Of a stretch of DNA of 64,000 nt, positions 56,744 through 64,000 are shown piece after piece. The notes beneath the pieces were generated by a model that searched no databases, was not told where the DNA came from, and saw only the letters and a program-made list of their open reading frames with translations. The stretch comes from Persicaria tinctoria (taxonomy: Eukaryota > Streptophyta > Magnoliopsida > Caryophyllales > Polygonaceae): contig JBANSL010000013.1 of assembly GCA_037127255.1 (NCBI GenBank), positions 81,784,188 through 81,848,187 of the forward strand, read 5' to 3'. The stretch's first letter is position 1. Every line of letters begins with the position of its first letter. The position numbers were made by a program, and so were the translations under genes.

Positions 56744-57045
56744 CGTGCGATTGAGGATGGCGAAGGCAAGGGCTTTGAGCCAAGTGGTGCCGGATTTGGG
56801 CTTGGTGGCGAGCAAGAGATCGGAGTCGCGAGCTCGGAAGTTTGCAGGGAGATGACCCTTTGGAGGGCGAAAGAAGGGCACCAGAAGTTTTGGTACCAGT
56901 AAAGGTAAGGGCTTAGAGTGTTTAAACACCAGTTTTCTCTTGGAAGAGAAAGCTCAAGTTGTTGGACTTTGATGGAGATTAGGGCATCTTCATCTTCATG
57001 ATCAAGTGAAGACTGGTTTTGGTTGTTTTGGAAATGGGCAGCCAT

Positions 57046-57672
57046 TGGAGGGGATTGAGTTGCAAAATACTAAGGATTCTTGTTTATTATTGGCACTAAT
57101 ATATTGCAAGTATTAATTTCATGTCATTGCCGATTTATATAGAATCAAATGGAGCATTTATTAATTATCATTATTTATTAATTAATTAATATATGATTAC
57201 AAAATGCATTGGAGTGGATTTGATTACAAAATGCACGTATTTCATGTGTACTTAATTATATACTAGAATTATTATTAAATAGAGGTAAGGTAGCTCATTT
57301 TTCTTTTTGGTCGAACAATAATGGAGGTTGCCCATTATCATCATCATTATTTATTAATTAATTAAATATTTGAGATTTGTTTATTATATTATTTCCGAAA
57401 TCTCTTAATTTGTATAGTAATTTTTTTATTGATAAATACACCGTTAATTTTTACTTGATATATCGACATATCGCTCATCATCGCAATATATTACAGAATG
57501 GGTTCCGCAGCACGTTGCAGAATAGGTTCAATATGTTACTAAACAGGACCCAAGGGGCGGCAAAATGTCTGCACCATGTTGCGGACCTTACTCCGCAACT
57601 TGTTACGGAAAACCTTGTTAGCGGCGTAAAAAACTCGGAGAAACCTTACCTTGACAGCATTTAAAAAAAATC
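57046..57672. repeat. SOT copy 2 upstream region and block D, copy 2
   Basis: 57046-57250 matches the promoter region of the intact SOT (TATA at 57133-57141). 57366-57672 matches block D of copy 1 without the retroelement that occupies 43455-48236 there. It ends abruptly at AAAAAAAATCAT where MULE sequence begins. Confidence 0.88.
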
Positions 57673-58732
57673 ATGGTAAGGTTAAGAACATGGTACTTGT
57701 GATCACTCGGTCATGGAAGAACCAAATGAGTGGTTTGGGTACCTTTCGTCTAGTGTGTGATAAGTACGGAGGGGGTAGAGATATTCCAGATGTCGACAAG
57801 GATTTTACGCCTGCAGTGAGTAGGCGCGGAAAAACGACAAAGATCGGATGCATGTTTGAGCTGGAGGGTCGTCAAAATGAAGCTGACAATTGGACCATGA
57901 AGGTTTTATGCGGTGTGCATAACCACAAGCTAAACGATGTGATGTTAGGACATCCCTATGCCGGTAGATTAACTCCAGATCAACATCGGCAGGTTAGACG
58001 TGATACAGTGATTGGGATAAAACCAGGGGTTATGCTGCGCGGGATGAAGTATGATGATCATGACTGCGTGACTGACATTCGTCAAGTCTACAATGCACGA
58101 GCTCAGTTGCAGAGAACCGCTGCAGAAGGACGGAGGGACCTGCCTCAAGCGCTTCACAAACTCAAACAAAAGGGATACTTTATCGCCACACGGAATTCCT
58201 CTAAAGCAGGAGTAGATGAGGTTACTGATGTGTTTTTGTCCCATCCGAACTCCCGACATCTTCTGATGTTGTTTCCGTATGTTATCGTGATGGACTCGAC
58301 CTACAAGACGGACGAGTAAGAGGAATCACATTACACTCCATTGACGATCTCATCGAGAATGTTGATCTGCAAGACCCAGGTCCTTGTTTACATCGTCATC
58401 AAAACTGGATGGAGGCACCTATGGTCCCCCTTGCTGTAGCAACCTTGTACAACAAGGTCGTTGCTGTCCTAAGTGTCGACAATCCTCACACCTGCTTTCC
58501 TATTGTCGCGAATGGGTCGAACCAAACTCCACCAACTGAGGTGATTACAGTTGCCTGGCTAGCAAGAGTCCATTGGACCCCCATGTGGCTGAAGGAAGGG
58601 TCACCACTTCCACCTACTGCACCTGAATGGTCTCACTTCCACCACCCAAGTGTGAATAGATGGGATACCCCATTCAACGACCGCATTCAACAATACTTGA
58701 ACTACCTTCTAGTTGAAAGGGCAACTCAGTAG
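57673..58732 (+). pseudogene. FAR1/MULE transposase with internal deletion, C-terminal OTU-like region
   Basis: The first frame (to 58319) has a FAR1-type zinc-binding DNA-binding region (GTFRLVCDKYGGGR, KIGCMFELEG, WTMKVLCGVHNH). It ends at VMDSTYKTDE, the start of the MULE DDE domain (first catalytic Asp in D.TYKT). The second frame begins within a few bases (RGITLHSIDDLIENV). It reads NWMEAPMVPLAVATLYNKVV, VITVAWLARVHWTPMWLK and PLPPTAPEW, which resembles the OTU-like C-terminal region of some plant MULE proteins. The catalytic core between them is gone. The N-terminus is also cut at 57673. It cannot be active. Confidence 0.78.
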
Positions 58733-58872
58733 TTGTGATGCTATTATATTCTGGGATCGCACTTATTTTATTTTAAATGATCTAGCATCGGATGATGCCC
58801 CCTCGTCGCGTGCCGCTGTACCAGCAGCTGGGTTTGAGGATGATGCCCCCTCGTCGCGGATGGGCTGCTCAG
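58733..58872. other. convergent intergenic region of the MULE relic
   Basis: About 140 bp separate the stop of the plus-strand transposase relic from the stop of the minus-strand gene. It includes a duplicated GATGATGCCCCCTCGTCGCG (about 58791 and 58839). Confidence 0.6.
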
Positions 58873-59935
58873 TCATGCCCGCCCAGTTCGGCCACAGCCC
58901 AGATCCACCCACGGTCGAATAAATGGGGGGGTCTGGTTGATTTGTGGTTCCCATGCAGTGGAATGATGCATGGATCCGGTGTCGACGTCCTCGGCTGACG
59001 TATACATCGGGGACAGGGGGGTGTCTGGGACGTAAGGGGTCTCTGGCAATTGTGAAGTGTCGACCTCGTCGACAGTGTAATCAGCCAAGAAATCCTCGTC
59101 GTCCCGCCCGAGAAACGACGTGCTAGCCCTTGCGGGCTCCTGGATTGGTCGCTCTAGTGATGGTTGTCTAACCGCCGATGTGCTGGCTCTTATCGGCCTA
59201 TCCCCTCTCCTCAGAGAGGCCGTTGGCCTAACCCGTTTCCGCTGGGATACGGCCCTCCTCATAATCTGCATTATAAAATTCCATATCCATTAGGTACACA
59301 TAAATTCCATATCTATATTCCATCTGCATTTATTTCCATTTATATTCCATAAATCTACATTATCTAATTTCATTTTTGCCCATGAATCATATTTAGTGAC
59401 ATGTTAACATAAATTCATGTACTTTCATAATTTAATTACAAATTACCTATCTGTTTTTCATGAAATAAAAATTCTATATCTCAATTTCATGCATTATTAT
59501 ATCTATATCTAATTTCATGCATTACTAATTCCCTAGCTATTTTTCATGAAATAAAAATTCTATATCTCTTTTTCATGCATAATTATATCTATATCTAATT
59601 TCATGCATTACTAATTCCATATCTATTTTTCATGAAATAAAAATCAATACAATTATATATCTCATTTTCATAAACTAATTCTATATCTCATTTTCATGCA
59701 TTACTAATTCCATCACTAATTCCATATCTAATTTTATCAATATTCCATACCTAATAATAACATAAACTTAACATGTACTAAACATACAATCAATACTTAC
59801 CTCCGCCGCAGCTTGCGCTCTAGGATCGTTCGGCGCGGGTTGTGAAATCGCACGCTCATCGGGAGGTGGAGTCGCTGGTGAAGGGGATCTCGAACCTCGA
59901 AAAAATCGATCTATCAGGTTCGAGTACTTCGGCAT
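58873..59935 (-). CDS. two-exon gene of unknown function carried by the MULE, convergent to the transposase
   Basis: Exon 1 is 59935 down to 59801: 45 codons, starting MPKYSNLIDRFFRGSRSPSP. It ends GCGGAG|GTAAGT, a near-perfect donor. The 535-bp intron is AT-rich and ends AATGCAG. Exon 2 (59265 down to 58873) continues in frame for 130 codons to a stop. The 175-residue product is Arg/Ser/Pro-rich, then acidic (DDEDFLADYTVDEVDTSQLP), with no domain I recognise and no signal peptide or membrane segment. A TATAAAAG lies 120 bp upstream in the element terminus. Layout recalls the convergent mudrA/mudrB of maize MuDR, but no sequence similarity to mudrB is claimed. Confidence 0.6.
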
Positions 59936-60057
59936 TTCTCCTAAGACGGAATTCCGGGCTTGTGGAGCTCTCTAGCTAAAACCGCCGAGGTAAGAGACTA
60001 AGAGGTGGGAGCTTGGAGTGGAATGTGTGGTGCACCAAGTGAGGGAGGGGATCCCCC

Positions 60058-60065
60058 CTTTTATA
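60058..60065 (-). promoter_or_regulatory. TATA box for the minus-strand MULE gene
   Basis: TATAAAAG on the minus strand, about 120 bp before the ATG at 59935, just inside the GC-rich terminus. It is well placed to start transcription near 60030. Confidence 0.6.
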
Positions 60066-60389
60066 CTACATCGGCACCCCCTTTGCCGGACTCGGAACCC
60101 GACACCGACACCACCCTGCAGACATGACGCACCCGGCAGGGAATCTGCAGCTTTTCAGACGATGGGACTGATGTGACCGTACCGGACCCGGAATCCGGCA
60201 CTGGCCTGCGCCAGACTGCAGCTTTTCAGTCGATGGGATTGATTTGACGAAAGCTGAAGATTCCGTTGATCCCCGTCTGCCGGTTTGAGAGTCCGGTATC
60301 GGCACCAGGCTCTGTCGGTTTGAGAAGCCGGCACCGGCACCGTGCGTCTGGCGAGATGAAGGCCGTGCAATTAGCAGAACGTAAATTAA

Positions 60390-60750
60390 ATTAAATTAAA
60401 TAATTGCACATACCGTTGGGACATCCCTATTCCCTAGTAAGCCCTGTGTAGTCATCATCGATCAACAACATAAAAATACATATTGGAGAAGTAAATCGGG
60501 TTTGGACTTTCAACTTTATCGTTCGATGATGTGAGTTAATGAGTTGTATACCATTTCGATATATGGTCCCTATCACCATATTTAATTTAATTAATTAAAC
60601 TTCCAGCACAGCTAGCTAGTACAGTACTTTGTTATTAATTCAAAAAAAAAATTATTCAATGTTCATACATAGAAATGTCTAGAATATTTCTATCTTGCTA
60701 ATTTTCTAGATAAGAAATGAACGAGAAAATACTGAAGTATCAAATTATAT
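60390..60750. repeat. block A, copy 3
   Basis: Matches 38520-39140 without the SINE. At the SINE target position it reads TTATTAATTCAAAAAAAAAA then TTATTCAATG, slightly longer than a clean empty site. Confidence 0.9.
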
Positions 60751-61191
60751 AGAAAAAATTAATTAAAAATAATGTTTATAGAGTTTGTCGCTCCTTGAAA
60801 AAAACGTGTCAAAAAAGCAAAAGGTTATGTATTTTGAATTTGACTTTCATTTTTGAGATTTTGATATTTTTAAAGAATTTTTTTTATTCAACCAAGATTT
60901 TTCATCTCGTTCCCGAAAATAGAGATACAATAAAAGTAAAAAAAAGAAGAGATTTTACTAAATTTATACTAGTATTCTTCAAAAACTATATATTCTTTCA
61001 CATATTTGAAATAAGGTAGTTATTTAAGTTAGAACAAAATTGATTTAAAAAATACAGTATGTTTTTATTTTCTCATGGGAAAATTTTATAAAAATTGTTG
61101 ACGATGATCTACGATTGTGCTTTGCTTCTTTATTGGACTTAACTAACGTGAAATCCCTCACTATTCAACTAAACAAAATAAAATAAAATAA

Positions 61192-61295
<104 letters not shown>

Positions 61296-61380
61296 GCATT
61301 TTATCAAAAAGAAAGAAAGAAGGAAAATGACTAGAAATATTTTTCACATTTTGGTTTGTTCTATAGCTGTTGAATGTGTG

Positions 61381-61435
61381 GTGGGTCAGTAGAGTCTGAC
61401 ATCGCCTAAAATCTTATCTTGTATCGAAAAAAAAA
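61381..61435 (+). mobile_element. extremely 5'-truncated LINE-like insertion, 19-bp TSD
   Basis: A 55-bp insert ending ATCTTGTATCGAAAAAAAAA is flanked by TATAGCTGTTGAATGTGTG (61362-61380) and TATAGTTGTTAAATGTGTG (61436-61454), 17 of 19 identical. Copy 1 lacks it. The tail resembles the 3' end CTCGCCTTGTA-poly(A) of the LINEs above. Confidence 0.65.
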
Positions 61436-62360
61436 TATAGTTGTTAAATGTGTGATAGAATGTGTTAATCAAACTGGGTACAAAAAACGCGTGACAAACT
61501 TTAATTTCATTTAACAATGGATACTTTATATATATTCTGTTGAGATACATTCTTCGATTTATCATATTTGATTTGATAGGCGTTTGGTCTAATGGAATAG
61601 TAAATGCAATGGGACCAGAGAATGAAGACGACGAAGAAGAAGAAGGATGCATGGTGCTTGGTGAAACCCCAACCCTTCACAACCATAGAGAGTTGGGTAG
61701 GAAACACATGCCCATGTGCATTCAATATTTGGAGGGTCACCCTTGATCCTCCCTCCCCCAACACCCTAACATGTTATTTAAGTTCCTTGCCCCTTCTCTC
61801 GACCTTGTCCCTTGCCACCGACTGACCTATGTGATTCGTCTTTTTGATTTGTGGCTTAGTTTTCGACTAGCCGAAACCAAATAGTAGTGACACTGACTTG
61901 GCTCACTTCACATCGAATAGACCCAGTAAGAGAAATGTTTTTAGGTCATTTCATTATGTCAATATCACGGCCTAAGCTCGTGGGTTTGGTTTAGAGTGGA
62001 AAGTAACGACTTGCTAACTTAACTCGTCTCCTATGGGTGTGTCATGTGTGTGTTTGTTTTGGGACTTGGGATATATTATAGGTGGGTAAGCCTAGGAGGT
62101 GGTCCATTTAACTTTATGCAAGTTATTGTATGTTGGGTTGTATTGGGCTTGGGCCTATGAGATTGGGCCATTCATATTCTGGGATTGGTCCACTGGGCTG
62201 CTAAGAAGCAAATTGATGAAGTTTCACAAATAGTATTTTGGCGCAGATGTATACACAATAAGCTCAATTTGTAAGGCCGATGATGTTCTATTTCAAAATT
62301 GATTTTTAACATTGAAATAATAACAAACGAAACATGGTAATCTCTTATTTCAAAGAGATA

Positions 62361-63480
62361 GACTAAGGGTGAACGTAGACTAAGGGCCGATGCCAAGCGC
62401 CAGCAAGCAGTGACACCACTGGTCAGCGGTACATCAGGAGTCCATGTGAGCAGTGAAGACGATCCTCCAAGGAAGTTTCCGTAACGCAGAGTCGCCTCAA
62501 TACACACTCCTTCGACAACAGCCAGACCCGACACCGGACGTCAGAGCTCCAACTCAGACGAAGAACGCCACAAACAACCAGACTTGCTATCGAGAACCAC
62601 CCTAGTACGACGCACCAACAGACCCTTTCAGGATTTAATTGAAGCTCTTTCGGGATTTAACAAACCGAATAAAAAGAGATTTATCTAGCATATTTTTTTT
62701 CTCAATGGGCAGCTTAGGGCCCAAGCCTAAGGCTTGGGCCCAAAGGACACCAGAACGTGCCCAAAGAAAGCGGCAACGGGTCACCACCAGGCCCAAAGAA
62801 AGTAAAGGCTACAGAGGCAAGTCACCGGCACACCCAAAACAAAGCGGAGGATAGGGAGGCCGAAGGCAGGCCGGCGACGACGAAGGTTAGAGTGGATGGA
62901 GTAACATGACCGACAAGGAGAGAGATGAACGACTAGGGTGGGAGCAGGGCGGAGGTGAAGGCGGCGCTCCGAGAAGAGCCGAAGAGACACCAATAGGGCA
63001 ACAGGACGAGATAGATTTCCAATAGAAGAAGAGGAGGACCAACAAGAGTCGGTCAGGTTTGGAATCAGGCCGAGGAAGAAGAGCCTGGGAGGCAGGATTG
63101 CAAAGAAAGGGGAAGGGGAGGATGAAAAGGGCGATGGGGAGGCGGAACAGGGCGTCGGGATGGATATGGGGTGGAATCAGACAGGAATCTGAACGAGGAA
63201 GAGCCACACCGGGCTGATTTTTCCGACGAAAACGAGAGTGCAAGCCCGAGATCCAGCAGATCGGGGCAAGGATGAACGAAATTGGTTAGAACGAAAGTTG
63301 CATCGAGCTTCAAAGCCTCATATCTGCAAAAGCCCGGCGGAGCCACCGTAGCAGGAGGAGGCCAAAGCCGGGATGAGGATGACCGGAGCCGAGTTGGGGC
63401 CGGCGGAGCCGGGGTTAGGACCGGCAGAGCCGGGGTTGGATCTCTCCTTCTCTTTAGAAATCTAGAGAGAGGAGGGAGCA
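62361..63480. other. unclassified insertion, GC-richer, between block B and a scrap of block A
   Basis: No gene is recognised. It contains a perfect 11-bp stem (GGGCCCAAGCC, 62717-62727, with its complement at 62731-62741) and a purine-rich stretch at 62900-63200. Near its end lies a repeated GCCGGCGGAGCCGGGGTTxGGA (about 63400 and 63421). Minus-strand Pro/Ser-rich frames have no family match. Boundaries are given by where the duplicated blocks stop and restart. Confidence 0.45.
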
Positions 63481-63581
63481 ATTCAATGTTCATACATAGA
63501 AATGTCTAGAATATTTCTATCTTGCTAATTTTCTAGATAATATATGAACAAGAAAATATGAGATGAAATAAGTTAATTTAA
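63481..63581. repeat. block A fragment, copy 4
   Basis: ATTCAATGTTCATACATAGA through GAACAAGAAAATATGAGATG and AAGTTAATTTA matches 39045-39150 nearly exactly. Confidence 0.92.
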
Positions 63582-63891
63582 GGGTCAGTTTGGTAAAATA
63601 AAGCTGATGAGGTAGCTGAAGCAGATGGATTAAGTGTGTTAAATATATAATAAATTAAAGTTTTCAGAAGCTAGTAAGGTGTTTGGTAACTAAGCTGATA
63701 GAGTAGCTGATGCAAACTAGTTGATCAAATAGAAGAAAATGAATAGAATTTTGAAAAGCTTGGGATGAATAGCTGATGAAAATCCAATTTCAAAAGCTAA
63801 TTAAATTTAAATCTTATATTTAACTTATTTAAAACTATAAAATATAAAAACCAAAAGCTCCGAAAAGCTATTTGCATTGCCAAACGGACCC
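63582..63891. mobile_element. MITE, GGGTC(A/C)GTTTGG ends
   Basis: Left GGGTCAGTTTGGTAAAATAA and inverted right GGGTCCGTTTGGCAATGCAA form imperfect inverted ends. AGCTGAT/ATCAGCT-type words fill both sides. It is about 310 bp with no coding content. No clear TSD was found, so the superfamily is open. Confidence 0.65.
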
Positions 63892-64000
63892 AGCTCTATT
63901 TTTCTAAATTAGATATTTGAATTCAAATCACGAAAACAGAAAAATTAAAACTAAAATGAATTGACACGAGAACGTAGTAAGACTAAGATCATTTGCAATA

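Larger units (their letters stand above)
50642..57045 (-). pseudogene. sulfotransferase (SOT) pseudogene split by a Copia insertion
   Basis: The N-terminal part (57045 down to 56744) and C-terminal part (51366 down to 50642) align end-to-end with the intact SOT at 42015-43052. About 20 differences in 224 C-terminal residues were counted by eye. Two lesions are visible. A 5.4-kb Copia interrupts it near residue 104, just after the PAPS loop. A 4-bp deletion after 56840 shifts frame between the ISLQT and FRARDSD segments. The distal motifs (RNPFDTIVS, RKGEVGDWKNH) remain open. It cannot encode a full enzyme as it stands. Confidence 0.95.
57673..60380. mobile_element. MULE relic (FAR1-type) with one intact terminus
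   Basis: Coding remains of a FAR1/Mutator-type transposase (+) and a convergent second gene (-) are followed by a GC-rich terminus at 60066-60380 ending CCGTGCAATTAGCAGAAC. This matches the terminal repeats of the elements at 24413-24829 and 16871. The left terminus is missing: coding sequence abuts block D directly. It could be the autonomous relative of the 'GTGCCGG' MITE family in this window. Confidence 0.75.

Noticed and set aside
62887..63493. Pro/Ser-rich minus-strand frames of 118-142 codons
   Set aside because: GC-rich composition without stops, no recognisable domain, and overlapping frames equally open; left as unclassified insertion.

Overview
This window is nuclear DNA from a flowering plant, very probably a eudicot. 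It is AT-rich, has plant-type splice sites and TATA boxes, and is dominated by plant transposon families. It holds no rRNA, tRNA, CRISPR array, operon or prokaryotic feature. The only intact host-type gene I can support is a single-exon cytosolic sulfotransferase (SOT) at 42015-43052 on the minus strand. Almost everything else is mobile-element sequence or its debris, and many insertions can be bounded to the base by their target-site duplications (TSDs).

Layout, 1-26 kb: a hAT-type MITE (1141-1578); a MULE carrying a DnaJ-like gene fragment, a (GA)50 tract and a 65-bp tandem array (3419-5314); a hAT element nested in an older repeat (8080-8889); a 4.7-kb Pack-MULE holding fragments of several host genes, KNOX, GH3 beta-glucosidase, NPH3 and an exosome CSL4-like exon (10019-14732); LINE, hAT and Stowaway-like debris; a decayed minus-strand Copia (about 17.6-21.4 kb); a solo LTR (21673-21880); a 5'-truncated LINE (22302-23509); a second hAT copy; and a 417-bp MULE-type MITE (24413-24829).

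26-38 kb: a 4.3-kb CACTA element with remains of an En/Spm-type transposase (26580-30899), MITEs, a truncated Copia (33146-34616) and another truncated LINE (36571-37140).

38-64 kb: a tandemly duplicated segment built from blocks A-B-SOT-D. Copy 1 has A at 38.5-39.1 kb, B at 40.6-41.9 kb, the intact SOT, and D at 48.2-48.5 kb. A 4.8-kb retroelement sits about 400 bp upstream of the SOT start codon. Copy 2 has SOT and D at 50.6-57.7 kb, and its SOT is split by a young 5.4-kb Copia and also carries a 4-bp deletion. Copy 3 has only A and B (60.4-62.4 kb), and a fourth scrap of A lies at 63.48 kb. A FAR1-type MULE relic with a convergent two-exon gene of unknown function lies between copies 2 and 3.

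The most unusual items are: a 96-bp perfect palindrome bounded by TG/CA and a 5-bp TSD (48869-48964); a retroelement with an intact TSD but no 5' LTR (43455-48236); the Pack-MULE with an in-frame, spliceable chimeric reading frame (13692-14187); and the MULE's convergent unknown gene (58873-59935). Family assignments come from recognising motifs by eye; no database search was run.
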